A DNA stretch of 64,000 bases from Manis javanica. Its lineage: Eukaryota; Chordata; Mammalia; Pholidota; Manidae. The stretch spans positions 84,404,647 to 84,468,646 of the forward strand of contig NC_133174.1 of assembly GCF_040802235.1 (NCBI RefSeq), written 5' to 3'. Both the position numbers and the translations under genes were made by a program. Shown in pieces: positions 11,861 through 24,333 of the stretch (the stretch's first letter is position 1; each line of letters opens with the position of its first letter). Below the pieces are notes generated by a model, which saw only the letters and a list, made by a program, of their open reading frames with translations, was not told the origin of the DNA and made no database searches.

Positions 11861-13609
11861 AGGACAGAAAGAAGTTCTTGATTTTTCTTTGTGTTCTTGT
11901 GGAGGGAAATAAGGGATAATAGAGGAGAAAAAGTGTGTTCTTTTTACTTCAGTATTATTTAAACAGAAAGTCATAGACTTGTCTCAGGGATTTAGCAAAT
12001 ACAGAAAACATAGTTGGTCAATTACTAGCAAGAGAACTTGAAGCCTTAAAGTGAAGAATGTAAAAAAAGGTATCACCTATGATCAACATCATACTCGATT
12101 TTGATTTCTAAGCTGTGGATGTTTGAATTTTTTTCTCAGGCACTGCCATCACTGAGGGTGCTGCTGTTAATGTATCTTGTATCTTTACGAAGACAGTAAC
12201 ATATTCTGGTTAATCATTTCACCAGCTGGGATTTTTAGAACCAGATTAATTGGTAAATTGATCTCACCCAGTTTAGAAGTAAAAACAATCCCTTGCCTGA
12301 GATGTCCAATTCCTCTTTACAGATTACAGTATGCTTAACTATGCAAGAAACGTTATAGAAAAGGAGTAGCCAAACAAAAACTGACTTAGTCATCTGTCCA
12401 GGAAGCCAAAAGCAAGAGAACAGGTAGACAAAAAGAGGAGAGTGAAGACGGACAAAGCTAGAGAGAAAGTAGAACCCTAGAACAAATGCAAGAGACAAGG
12501 TGAAACAAATCGAGACAAATGGAGACTCTTGAGATGGATTAGGCCCTGAAATACAAAATCCTTTTTGTTGGTTCACAGAAGGAAATCCACATACTCCAAA
12601 TATATATGAAGAATCCAGACTGGGAAATATGCTATTACAATTGCTTTACCTGGAACATGATAACTAGGCCAGTTGGGGCAAAGGTAGAGTTTCTCCTGAA
12701 GGAAGTGTTTTTTTTCAACTTTTCTATTGGGAAAACAACAGGCCTTTGACTGGGAGGGAGGAAGATACTCCTTTTTTCTCTAATCCCCAAGAACAATAGG
12801 AACCCTAAACACCTGTAAAGATAGGGTGGGGACAGTTAAGGGGACACCCAATGTGGGAAATAAGTTGGCACTTGCAACATGTATAGCATCAGGAGCACTG
12901 ACATTAATGAACCACTGTGCAGAGGCAGACAATGGATCTGGGATCATTAGCTTTAAATTTCCCCTTTTCTATTTGCTATCCCCAACCATGTAAAGTTTTG
13001 TCAAACATAAGAGACAAATATTAACTGTGTTTTAGGGATTGACTTTTTAGTGTGATGTGTTCATTCTTAGTATAAAGTGGATTGTGGTAAGTAGCAGCAA
13101 CATGGTGAAGTGGTTGTGAGACAGCACAAAATAAGCACCTTTAAAGTCTGAAGCACTTACTGTAAAAAAAAAAAAAAAAAAAACTAGAGTCTTTTTATGA
13201 CAGGCAGACACAGTTTTAGAACATGTAACCAAACATTTTCTAGAGTTTTTCAGAAATACTTCAGAGAGGAATCTAGCTGGAGACCACTAGGTTAGTTAGG
13301 TTACTCAAGGGAACCAAGGCTGAGGCTAGTTATTTTGGTGTTAAAGGAAAAATAACCACTGAAGATCAGAGAGGGTGGAAAAACTTGGCAGGAATGTAAT
13401 AAATTAACCAAATAGTTGATTATCCAAAAACTGGAAAGGGAAAGCAGCATGGTTTTGAGATCCTCCCACTACCTAGGTGTTCTGTGACCTTGGAGAGTAT
13501 TCAAATGCAATGAACCCAAGATTTCTCACCTATATAATGAGGAAGTAGATCCTCTTTAACAACAGTCTGTTAGTGTCAGCACTATTGGAATTAGTCTTAA
13601 AGGTGACTG
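11861..13609. other. Unassigned sequence, no gene seen
   Basis: No coding, RNA-gene or confident repeat signal. It contains an A-run of about 19 bp at about 13164-13182 and a 113-codon antisense frame (12235-12576), hydrophobic and without a recognisable domain, which I regard as chance. Confidence 0.45.
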
Positions 13610-14420
13610 CCGTGAAGAGAACAACACTTCTGTATGTTTTTAATGTATATTTTCAAAATTAGTCTCCAATATTGCATAGCTCAGGTATGTGCCTATACAG
13701 CACCTTCACAATTCTGTTTTTTCACTCTACGGTGCCACATAATTGTCTATAATTCTAATGTGCCTGTTTCGCCCCCTATACTTTTTCTGATTACAACAGT
13801 AAGTTCTGATAGTTATATAAAATATAGATTATCAAAAATCATAAATATAGATTACCTAAAACTCCATTACATATTGATAACCAGTATCAACATTTTTGTA
13901 TACTGTAATTAATATACATATGCATACATTTCCATATTTTTGAGACAGTTTTCATTAAACAATTTATCGTAGCAATCTTTCAATATCAGGATAGATCTAG
14001 ATTACTTTGAATGCCTTTATATCATTCAACTGTATGAATAAACAAGAATTTATAAATTGAATCCCATCTGCTCATTTAAATTGCACTGGACATCTCAGTA
14101 TCATAAACACTAAAATGAACATTCTTATCATTGTTTTTGATCACTATTATTTCCTCAGGATAAATTCCTTGAAGATTTACTGTCAAAGAGTATGCACATT
14201 TTTTAAGTTTTTAGTAAGTATTACTAAATAACACTCTAGAAAATATGTACCATTTTACTTTCCCATTTGCAGCATGTGACAGGGCATTTTCTTCACATTA
14301 TGGAAAGATGGACATTTTTAGATTTTGATTTTACCAACAAAACAGGAGAATAGCAGTATCTCATTGTTTTTAATTTCATATTTTTTATTAGTTGCAATGA
14401 GCATTTTTCATATTTTCTAA
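13610..14420 (-). mobile_element. L1ME-like 3' region
   Basis: Antisense phrases typical of L1ME 3' UTRs and the end of ORF2 are visible: 'gataaccagtatcaacattt' near 13877 and 'cctcaggataaattcctt' near 14153, followed by 'agagtatgcacattttttaa'. The sequence is too diverged for a subfamily name. A similar relic lies at 42540-43110. Confidence 0.65.
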
Positions 14421-14724
14421 TCAAAAAACTAATATATGAAAATATGTATTTTCGTGAGTTGCTTAATCATTTCTTTACAAAAAGTTTTCTCCTAAGTTTG
14501 TCATTCATCATATATTATTTTATAAATGGTGTTACAATGCTTTTAGATTGGCAATGTCAAGACATCCTAAACTTGGATGAGGAGTGTCATCCAGTTTTCT
14601 CTCTTCAACCTTTCCTTAGGTATCCTCAGGAAGACTATCACAAAGCACATTTATATATGATAGAGAAGACAGGCCAAGGAAAAGATTTTAAGCATAAAAA
14701 ATTCTGGTAATTTAAAAAATACCA

Positions 14725-14738
14725 CCTAATACATTTTT
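14725..14738 (+). repeat. Target site duplication of L1-A, left copy
   Basis: The 14-mer 'cctaatacattttt' is repeated exactly at 20983-20996 and bounds the L1. In L1 sense it begins with an A-run, as expected for L1 endonuclease cleavage at TT/AAAA. Confidence 0.9.
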
Positions 14739-15069
14739 TTTGGTATCATTAATCTACAATTACATGAGGAACATTATGTTTACTAGACTCCCCCATTACC
14801 AAGTCCCCCAACAAACCCCATTACACTCACTGTCCATCAGCGTAGTAAGATGTTATAGAAACACTAGTTGTCTTCTCTGAGTTTCATAGCCCTCCCTGTG
14901 CCCCCACACATTATACATGCTAATCATAATGCCCCCTTTCTTGTTTCACCCCCGTATACATCCCTTTCAACCCACCCACCCCAGTTCCTTTCCCTTTGGT
15001 AACTGTTAGTCTATTCTTGGGTGCTATGATTCTGCTGCTGTTTCGTTCCTTCAGATTTTTCTTTGTTCT

Positions 15070-18000
15070 TATACTCTACATATGAGTGAAATCATTTGGC
15101 CCTTGTCTTTCCCTATCTGGCTTATTTCAATGAGCATAATAGCCACCGGCATCATCCATTTTGTTGCAAATGGTAGAACTTGTTTTCTTCTTATGGATGA
15201 ATAATATTCCATTGTATAATGTACCACATCTTCTTTATCCATTCACCTACTGACAGACACTTAGGTTGCTTTCATTTCTTGGCTATTGCAAATACTGCTG
15301 CGATAAACATAGGGGTGCATATGTCTTTTTCAAACTGGGCTGCTGCATTCTTAGGGTAAATTCCTAGAAGTGGAATTCCTGAGTCAAATGGTATTTCTAT
15401 TTTGAGCATTTTGAGGAACCTCCATACTGCTTTCCACAATGGATGAACTAGTTTATATTCCCATCAGCAGTGTAGGAGGGTTCCCCTGCCTCCACAACCT
15501 CAGCAACATTTGTTGTTGTTTGTCTTCTGGATGGTGGTGATCCTTACTGGTGTAAGGTAATATCTCACTGTGGTTTTCATTTGCATTTCTCTGATAACTA
15601 GCGATGTGGAGCATCTTTTCATGTGTCTGTTGGCCATCTGAATTTCTTATTTGGAGAACTGTCTGTTCAGCTCCTCTGCCCATTTCTTTTTTAGATTATT
15701 GGCTTTTTGTTTGTTGAGGTGCGTGAGCTCTTTATATATTTTAGATGTCAACCCTTTATCAGATCTGTCATTTATGAATATATTCTCCCATACTATAGGG
15801 AACCTTTTTGTTCTATTGATGGTATCCTTTGCTGTACAGAAGCTTTTCAGCTTGATATAGTCCCACTTGTTCATTTTTGCTTTTGTTTCCCTTGCGTGGT
15901 GAGATATGTTCATGAAGAAGTCGCTCATGTGTATGCCCAAGAGATTTTTGCCTATGTTTTTTTCTAAGAGTTTTATGATTTCATGACTTACATTCAGGTC
16001 TTTGATCCATTTTGAATTTACTTTTGTGTATGGGTTTAGACAATGATCCAGTTTCACACTCTTACATGTAGCTGGCCAGTTTTGTCAACACCAGCTGTTG
16101 AAGAGGCTGTCATTTCCCCATTGTATGTCCATGGCTCCTTTATCATATATTAATTGACCATATATGTTTGGCTTAATATCTGGACTCTATCCAGTTCCAG
16201 TGGCCTATGGCTCTGTTCTTGTGCCACTACCAAATGGTCTTGATTACTGTGCCTTTGCAGTAGAGCTACATCCCCAAAACTTTATTCTTCCTTCTCAGAA
16301 TTGCTTTGGCTATGTGAGGTCTTTGGTTGTTCCATATGAATTTTAGAACTATTTGTTCAAGTTCGTTGAAGAATGCTGTTGGTATTTTGATAGGGATGGC
16401 ATTGAATCGGTAGACTGCAATAGGCAGGATGGCCATTTTGACAAAATTAATTCTTCCTAGCCAAGAGCATGGGATGAGTTTCCATTTGTTAGTGTCCTCT
16501 TTAATTTCTCTTAAGAGTGTCTTGTAGTTTTCAGGGTATAAGTCTTTCACTTCTTTGGTTAGGTTTATTCCTAGGTATTTTATTCTTTTTGATGCAATGG
16601 TGAATGGAATTGTTTTCCTGATTCTCTTTCTGCTAGTTCACCATACTGTATAGGAAAGCAACAGATTTCTGTGTATTAATTTTGTATCCTGTAACTTTAC
16701 TGAATACAGGTATTAGTTCTAGTAGTTTTGGAGTGGAGTCTTTAGGGGATTTTATGTACAATATCATGTCATCCGCAAATAGTGACAATTTGACTTTTTC
16801 TTTACCAATCTGGATGCTTTCTACTTCTTTGTTTTGTCTGATTGCTGTGGCTAGGACCTCCAGTAGTATGTTGAATAACAGTGGGGAGAGTGGGCATCCC
16901 TGTCTTGTTCCTGATTTTGGAGGATAAGCTTTCAGCTTCTAGCTGTTAAATATGATGTTGGCTGTTGGTTTGCCTTATATGGCCTTTATTATGTTGAGGT
17001 ACTTGCCCTCTATACCCATTTTGTTGAGAGTTTTTATCATGAATGGATGTTAAATTTTCTCGAATGCTTTTTCAGCACCTATGGAGATGATCATGTGGTT
17101 TTTGTCCTTCTTTTTGTTGATGTGGTGGATGATGTTGATAGATTTTCAAACGTTGTACCATCCTTGCATCCCAGAGATGAATCCCACTTGGTCATGGTGT
17201 ATGATCCTCTTGATGTATTTTTGAATTTGGTTTGCTAATATTTTGTTGAGTAGTTTTGCATCTATGTTCATCAGGGATATAGGTCTGTAATTTTCTTTTT
17301 TGGTGGTGTCTTTGTCTGGTTTTGGTATTAGAGTGATGCTGGCTTCATAGAATGAGTTTGGAAGTATTCCCTCCTCTTCTATTTTTTGGAAAATTTTAAG
17401 GAGAATGTGTATTATGTCTTCTCTGTATGTTTGATAGAATTACATGGTAAATCCATTTGACCCGGGGGTTTTGCTCTTGGGTAGTCTTTTGATTACCTCT
17501 TCAATTTCATTGCTGGTAATTGGTCTGTTTAGATGTTTTGTTTCTTCCTTGGTCAGTCTTGGGACATTGTATTTTTCTAGGAAGTTGTCCATTTCTTCTT
17601 GGTTTTCCAGCTTGTTAGCATATAGATTCTCATAGTATTCTCTAACAATTCTTTGTATTTTTGTGGGGTCCATCGTGATTTTTCCTTTCTCATTTCTGTT
17701 TCTGTTGATGTATGTAGATTCTATTTTCCTCTTAAAAAGTCTGGCTAGGGGCTTATCTATTTTGTTAAATTTCTCAAAGAGCCAGCACTTAGTTTCATTG
17801 ATTTTTTCTATTGTTTTATTCTTCTCAATTTTATTTATTTCTTCTCTGATCTTCATTATGTCCCTCCATCAGCTGACTTTGTGCCTCATTTGCTCTTCTT
17901 TTTCTAATTTCAATAACTTTGACATTACACTATTCATTCAGGATTGTTCTTCCTTCTAAATAGGCCTGGATTGCTAGATACTTTCCTCTTAGAACTGCCT

Positions 18001-18866
18001 TTGCTGCATCCCACAGACGTTGGGGCTTTGCGATGTTGTTATCATTTGTCTCCATATATTGCTCGATCTCTATTTTAATTTGGTCATTGATCCATTGACT
18101 ACTTAGGAGCATGTTATTAAGCCTCCATGTGTTTGTGATCCTTTTTGTTTTCTTTGTACAATTTATTTCTAGTTTTATGCCTTTGTGGTCTGAGAAGTTG
18201 GTTGGTAGAATTTCAATCTTTTTGAATTTACTGAGGCTCCTTTTGTATCCTAGTATGTGGTCTATACTGGAAAATGTTCCATGTGTACTTAAGAAGAATG
18301 TGTATCCTGCTGCTTTTGGTTGTAGAGTTCTGTAGATATCTAGTAGGTCCATCTGTTCTAGTGTGCTATTCAGTGCTTCTGTGTCCTTACTTATTTTTTG
18401 TCTGGTGGATATGTCATTTGGAGTGGTGTGTTGAAGTCTCCTAAAATGAATGCATTGCATTCTATTTCCTCCTCTAATTCTGTATTTGTTTCACATATGT
18501 TGGTGCTCCTGTATTGGGTGCATATATATTTATAATGGTTATATCCTCTTGTTGGACTGACCCCTTTATCATTATGTAATGTCCTTCTTTATCTCTTGTT
18601 ACTTTCTTTGTTTTGAAGTCTATTTTGTCTGATGCAAGTACTGCAACACCTGCTTTTTTCTCCCTATTGTTTGCATGAAATATCTTTTTCCATCCTTGGA
18701 CTTTTAGTCTGTGTATTTCTTTGGGTTTGAGGTGGGTCTCTTGTAAGCAGCATATAGATGGGTCTTGCTTTTTTATACATTCTATTACTCTGTGTCTTTT
18801 GACTGGTGCATTCAGTCCATTTGCATTTAGGGTGATTATTGAAAGATATGTACTTATTGCCATTGA
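15070..18866 (-). pseudogene. L1-A ORF2 (endonuclease-reverse transcriptase), broken
   Basis: The frames follow the ORF2p domain order. The apurinic-type endonuclease is in the 18474-18890 frame (start region 'MAISTYLSIITLNANGLNAP' and the catalytic 'QETHL' Glu motif) and continues in 17930-18460, which holds the 'SDHKGIKLEI' Asp-His motif. The pre-RT linker is in 17440-17856. In the RT core, the 'FADDMI' catalytic aspartates are readable near 16770 and the 'TRQGCP' motif near 16905. The C-terminal segments are in 15647-16057 and 15453-15683. ORF2p nicks target DNA and reverse-transcribes L1 RNA. Here, frameshifts near 18465, 17900 and 17430 and several more in RT inactivate it. Confidence 0.9.
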
Positions 18867-19164
18867 AGACTTTAGATTCATGCTTGTCAAAGGTTCAAGG
18901 GTAGCTTATTTACTATCTGTCTAACGTAACTCGCTTATTAAGCTATTATAAACACAGTCTTATGATTCTATATTTCTCTCCCTTTTTGTTCCTCCTCCTC
19001 CATTCTTTATATGTTAGGTGTTTCATTCTGTACTCTTTTGTGTTTCCACTGCTTTTGTGAGTAGTTGATTTTTATTTTTGCCTTACTTAGTATTTGCTTG
19101 GTCTGCTTTATTTGCTGTGATTTTATTTTCTCTGGTGACATCTATTTAGCCTTAGGAGTGCTTC

Positions 19165-20009
19165 CATCTTTAACACTCCCTTGAAAATATCCTGTAGAGG
19201 TTGTTTGTGGGAGGCAAATTCCCTCAACTTTTCCTTGTCTGGGAATTGTTAAATCCCTCCTTCATATTTAAATGATAATCATTCTGGATACAGTATTCTT
19301 GGTTCAAGGCCCTTCTGTTTCATTGCATTAAATATATCATGCCATTGTCTTCTGGCCTGTAAGGTTTCTGTTGAGAAGTCTGATGATAGCCTGATGGGTT
19401 TTCCTTTGTAGGTGACCTTTTTTCTCTCTGGCTGCCTTTAATACTCTGTCCTTGTCCTTGATCTTTGCCATTTTAATTATTATGTGTCTTGGTGTTGTCC
19501 TCCTTGGGTCCCTTGTTTTGGGAGTTCTATGGCTTCCATGTTCTGAGAGACTATTTCCTTCCCCAGTTTAGGGAAGTTTTCAGAAATTATTTCTTAAAAG
19601 ACACTTCCTATCCCTTTTTCTCTCTCTTCATCTTCTGGTAGCCCTATAAGGCTAATATTGTTCCATTTGGCTTGGTCACACAGTTAATATTGTTTCATTC
19701 CTGGAGATCCTTTTCTCTCTCTCTGCCTCAGCCTCTCTGTGTTCCGGTTCTCTGATCTCTATTCCATTAACGGCCTCTTGCACCTCATCCAGTCTGCTCA
19801 TAAGTCCTTCCAGAGATTGTTTTATTTCTGTATTCTCCCTCCCAACTTGATCCTTTAGCTCCTGTATATTTCTCTGCAGGTCCATCAGCATGGTTATGAC
19901 CTTTATTTTGAATTCTTTTCCAGGAAGATTAGTTAAATCTATCTCCCCAGGCTCCCTCTAGGGGGTTTTCTGTGTAATTTGAATTGGATCAAATTTTCTG
20001 CCTTTTCAT
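19165..20009 (-). pseudogene. L1-A ORF1 (RNA-binding chaperone), broken
   Basis: The ATG at 20009 begins the same 'MKRQK' start as L1-B ORF1. The only sizeable clean frame (19676-19891) is the coiled-coil region, with heptad-like 'MLMDLQRNIQELKDQVGREN' and 'TEIKQSLEGLMSRLDEVQEA'. The RNA-recognition and C-terminal domains follow in other frames to about 19165. ORF1p forms trimers that coat L1 RNA. A stop and frame changes soon after the start make this copy dead. Confidence 0.85.
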
Positions 20010-20982
20010 GGCAATAGAGGTAGTCGTAGTCAGTTGGAGCATGTGTAAGCTGGAAGAACAATGTCTCTTCCTGCACCTTGCCCTTCTCCACTGCCTGTGC
20101 TGGTTACCAGCACACAGGGAGCAGCTTCTGGTTTTATTTCCTGAGCCACCACAGTCTGGGCAGGCATCGGGGCAGCACAGTGGCCCGTGGAGAGAGACAG
20201 GCGTGCTGGGTGTGCTCTCCTGCAAGAACAGTGACCCTTTGCACCCTTTTCCGGCTTCCTCTTCTGTGCTGGGTAGCCACATGCTGGCGGGGCCTCTACG
20301 TCTGGCCTGGGTGGCTGCAGAGAGCGTTCTGTGTGGCCGCTATAGGTGCGGCTGCTCTCAGGCTGCTCCCCTGCTGTAGCGGGGCCACGCGGGAGGGGGA
20401 ATGGATGGGAGGCTGTTTATTGCTGTGAGGGGTTTCAGAGCTGTGTTGCCTCCCAGGGGGATGAGGCCCCTGAAATTCCCCAGGATTCCCAACTGCTGGG
20501 CTGACTGTGCCGGGACGCTTCTGTCCAGCTGTGGAGTCCCTGTCCCTTTAAGACTTTCAAAAAGCAATTGCTTTTCTTTTGTCCCAGGGGCACCGGCTGC
20601 GGGGACCTGCTCATGTGTTTTATTGTTCCATTTCCCTAATATCCAGCACACCATGCACTGTGTGTCTGCGCTCCCATTGTGGATGACTAGGGCTGGGTAT
20701 TTAGCAGTCCTGGTCTCTCACTCCCTCCCTGCTTCGACTCCTCTCCTCCCATAGGTGGGCTGGGGTTGGGGGAGCTCTCTGGTCCGGCCTGGCCATGGCT
20801 TCTATCTTACCCCCTTTGTGAGGTGCTGAGTTCTCGCAGATGTAGATGTAGCCTACCATTGTACTGTATCTTCTGAAATCTCTTTTAGGAATAGTTGTAT
20901 TTGTTGTATTTTCAAAAATATGTATGGTTTTAGGAGGAGATTTCCACTGCCCTACTCATGCCACCATCTTGGATCCTCTCCT
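20010..20982 (-). promoter_or_regulatory. L1-A 5' UTR with internal promoter
   Basis: GC-rich 970-bp leader between the 5' end and the ORF1 start. At the very 5' end (20961-20972) the element reads 'ccaagatggtgg' in sense, a YY1-type site that in human L1 positions transcription start. The long frames here (20078-20428, 20401-20754, 20358-20654) are products of high GC, not genes. Confidence 0.75.
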
Positions 20983-20996
20983 CCTAATACATTTTT
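20983..20996 (+). repeat. Target site duplication of L1-A, right copy
   Basis: Exact copy of the 14-mer at 14725-14738, directly abutting the L1 5' end. Confidence 0.9.
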
Positions 20997-22175
20997 GTGG
21001 ATGAAAATTTGTTAACCTGCCCTGAACAATAAGACCTTGATTCAACTGTATTTTACACAAATACTTTGTTTACTAAAAAAAATAGTGTTAGGACAATACA
21101 GTCTTAAGCCATATTTAATATGAAATAGATATATCTGCATCAAAGAAACTAAATATTCTTTTGACATATAAATATTATGGTAATTAAGGTATGCCAATAT
21201 CATTCGTGATCTCTTGATTCTTAATGAAAATATCTTGAAGTGAACATCAAACTGGTTTAATACTTCAAATGTGTAGTTTAATACATAGTATTTGTTTTGT
21301 TGGTCTTGTAAGGTTACTTTTATCACTAATAATTATACTTGTGCAAATATTTTATAACACAAGCTAAACAAACCTAAACACTACATTTGAAATACCAAAT
21401 TATTTCCAAAACACTTGTTCCAAAGATCAATGAGGGATTTCCCTAACCTAGAGAAATATTTTGATACTTTCCCACATGCAGCTTAGAGATTGTTCCTTTA
21501 AAATAGATTTAATTGCAAAAAGTCAGGATTCATTCTCCTAAAGCCTCATCATCTATACAGATTTTTAAAAATAGCTATATTCCTTCTCTAGCTCTTCAGC
21601 CTAATTAAATACAGCTGTAGTCTTTGCACAAAGGAATTTCAAACAATAAATAGGCAACCAACTGACATGGTAGTTGTTCTGTGAAAATCCAACTCCTCCA
21701 ATTTTTAAAGTATACTACACTTGTTGAAATGCTTCCCTTGCTCCTTGAACCCAATCAAAAAAATAATGAAAAAAATTTAAAGAGGTATTTGTCCTGGTGC
21801 ATTTTTTTTATTCATATTTCAATCCAAAGACTAAAGAACTCTACTAAAACTTGAACTACACCTAAATAAATATGATGTTTACTTATTCCCATAATACTTA
21901 TTTTTTATTGGATTTTAAGGGACATTTTCCTTTAAAGTATGCAGTTTTGTTAATACCAATTTCAGCTGATCTAACTTTATGATATTTTAACTGAAGTTGT
22001 AAATAGTGGTGTCAGTTTAATATTACAAGAAAGATTTTTACTTTATTCAAATTTTACTTATTTGGGGTGCAAAACACTTATTTTAAGCATATGCTATCTG
22101 TTATGCAGTATTGTCTTTCACCTCCTGTGTTGACTCAAACATCTGCAAGCAATTCTTAAAAATGAATTACCTGAC
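20997..22175. other. Unassigned AT-rich sequence
   Basis: No gene or confident repeat seen. The longest frame (21042-21326, antisense) has no recognisable domain. Confidence 0.45.
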
Positions 22176-22456
22176 TCTGGATAAAGTGAAGGCTCCTATG
22201 GCCAGGATTCTCACCTGGCCCTGGTTGGCTAGCTCACTACACACACGTGGGCAATTCATTGTTATTGACTCTATACAAAAGAGTTTGCCCATTGCTCTGG
22301 GTACAACATGGCACCATGGTTGCAAGGCTGCATGAGAGGACAGCAGAGGCTGGAGTGGTGGCAGCATTGACGACAGAGACTGAGACAGCTTCTGGGTAGA
22401 GAGGCCCAGAGGCAGAGACTGGCTTGCTGCATGGAGACTCACTCTGAGTGGATGGG
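22176..22456 (+). repeat. Left part of an older solo LTR split by ERV2
   Basis: This begins 'tctggataaagtgaagg' (TG start mutated to TC) and follows the ERV1/ERV2 LTR through the TATA region to 'ctctgagtggatggg', where ERV2 starts. The missing right part resumes exactly at 24863. The bases flanking the reassembled LTR ('ctgac' at 22171-22175, 'atgac' at 25015-25019) agree at 4 of 5 positions as its own target duplication. Confidence 0.88.
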
Positions 22457-23003
22457 TGTGGATAAACTGAGAGTTCCTGTCGCCAGAATTCTCACCTGGC
22501 CATGGTTGACTAGCTCACTGCACACCTGTGGGCAATACATGGCTGTTGACTCCATAAAAAGAGCTCCGCCCAGTGCTCTGGACACAACATGGTGGTAGAG
22601 CTGCAAGGCTGAAGGAGAGCAGAGCAGAGGCTGGAGTGGTGGCAGTGCTGAGGACAGAGGCCCAGAGGACAGCTGTGCAGGATGACTGTGCAAAGAGGCC
22701 CGGAGGACGGCTGTGCGGGACAACTGTGCAGAAAAGCCCAGAGGACAGCTGTGTGGGACAACTGTGCAGAGAGGCCTGGAGGATGGCTGTGGGATGGCTG
22801 TGTGGACAGAGGGGCCCAGAGGCTGAGACTGGCTTGCTGCATGCAGACTCGCTCTGAGTGAACAGGATTTTAGTGACTGACCAGCCACCTGGAAATAAAC
22901 TTGGGTATAACCCTTTCACCCTAAGAACGTTTTGCTGTCATTTTCTTTGTTCACACTGAATCCATAGCGAACTTGCCCGGGGCTGAAACCTACTGGCAAG
23001 ACA
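22457..23003 (+). repeat. 5' LTR of ERV2, with internal minisatellite
   Basis: 547 bp, TGT...ACA ends, TATA-like 'ccataaaaagagctccg' near 22552, AATAAA near 22891. It is about 110 bp longer than the ERV1 5' LTR because of tandem units of about 39 bp at about 22657-22820 (each built on 'gaggcccagaggacagctgtg'). Confidence 0.88.
22657..22820 (+). repeat. LTR minisatellite, about 39-bp unit
   Basis: About four imperfect units start near 22657, 22695, 22735 and 22771, each with 'gagg(c)cc-gaggac-gctgtg' followed by 'gacaactgtgcag'. Only one such unit is present in the ERV1 LTRs. Confidence 0.8.
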
Positions 23004-24333
23004 ATTGGCGAAAGTCAGCAGGGTTCACTGTTGACAAAGGAAAAAGACTGGCTGCCCTTATGGGAGTGGTGCTTCAGCAGGCTGCCCCTGTGAATGAGGT
23101 GACAGTGGATTGTCCACCAATGGGTATATGGTCTGAGGTGGCTTGCCTCCTAGAGGACTGGGCTCCACCCCAGAACTGGAGGCAAGTAGAGGTGACACCT
23201 GAGGCTGTAGGGGTGGACCTTGGTATAATAAGTAGATCCTTTGAGAAGCAGAGTTTCTGTGAGGCAGCAGGGACTGTGGGTTGGCTGCTTCTCACAGTAT
23301 GAAAAAAGTCTACAGAGGAGACTGGCATGAGAACAGAAGCTGCAAACTTCTGTGGATTCCCTGAGGAAGGAGATAGCATTGATGGGAGAGGAAGTGGCAC
23401 AAGAGCACTGGCAGCAAGGTGCCATTCGAGACAAGACACAGCACTGCCAGGTGTTCTGAAGGAGGAAGAGGCCATCAGGGAAAAAGACAAACTCCTGAAA
23501 GAAGCACAGGCAGAGGTGGCATGAGAATGTCAGCAGCGAAGCATTGAGGTGAAGGTAAGAGAGCTGCTGCAGACTAAGCTGGCATTGTTGTGAGGCACTG
23601 TAGCAGAGGAGGCACTTGGGGGTGTGGAAAGGTGCCATCAGCCCCAAAAATGGAGGAGCTGGAGAAGGATGAAGGGGTGGTGCCAGAGGCACTGGCCCCT
23701 CCTTTATTGAAAGCACGCCCAGTGGTTGTAAAGAAAATAAAGACCCAGCAGCTGAAAGTCCCCCAAGGAGAGGAGCAGCCCCCTCCCTGTGTCGTGGAGC
23801 ACTCTATGGTCTGTCCCTATACTCAGGCTGAGCCGGTAGCTGTGGGACTTAGGGGTGGATGGAATTGTTCTGTCAGGATCAGAGATGGGAAAGCTGTCTT
23901 CCCTGACAGTGCAGCCTGCCTTGAGGCAGCGATTACAAAATGTGAGGTGACACATACAGTAGCTGAAGCAACGAGAACTCAGAAAGAAATAAGACCTATT
24001 ACACACAGGAGGAATTTGAGGGGCCTTGTGAGGGTTACGAGGAGCCAGATGTGGGTTGATTTGATACGGGCAGGAGTAGATGGAAGGAAATTAGACAGGA
24101 AGCCAAATAGGATCTTACTGCAGCAACGGCAACAACTGAAACCAGAGCAGCAGTTCCAGCCATTAAGACCAAAGAGGCAGAGGTCAGACACAGAGCCACG
24201 AGTCTGGCCTGTGTGTCTGCAAGACTTTTTGCTGGAGAGGCTGGAGAACAAGGTTCGAGCTTCCTTGCACAGGGACCATTGCAGAGGACTAAAGGCACAT
24301 AGATTGAGAGGAGAGAATCCTGGAGGGGTGGAG
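23004..24333 (+). repeat. Interior of ERV2 with one long open frame
   Basis: An uninterrupted plus-strand frame runs 23590-24342 (250 codons) into the 3' LTR. Its predicted product is Pro/Gln/Arg-rich in places and matches no gag, protease, RT, RNase H, integrase or envelope motif that I know. Shorter frames precede it (22973-23302, 23327-23524). The overlapping antisense frame 23150-23716 (188 codons) suggests that low stop density from composition contributes. Homologous blocks in ERV1 are frame-disrupted. I do not assign a function. Confidence 0.6.

Larger units (their letters stand above)
14739..20982 (-). mobile_element. Full-length LINE-1 ('L1-A'), decayed
   Basis: A 6.24-kb L1 on the minus strand with all parts in order: 5' UTR (about 20010-20982), ORF1 region (about 19165-20009), ORF2 region (about 15070-18866) and 3' UTR (about 14739-15069). 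Exact 14-bp target duplications on both sides prove that both ends are intact. The A-tail (seen as T's on plus) is very short. ORF2 is split by frameshifts and stops into at least five frames, so it cannot retrotranspose on its own. It is closely related to L1-B, L1-C, L1-D and the fragment at 1-445. Confidence 0.95.

Noticed and set aside
12235-12576. 113-codon hydrophobic antisense frame
   Set aside because: It has no domain, promoter or conservation evidence, and AT-rich antisense frames of this size are expected by chance.
20078-20754. Several 94-131-codon frames on both strands
   Set aside because: They all lie in the GC-rich L1-A 5' UTR. Overlapping frames in several phases point to composition, not coding.
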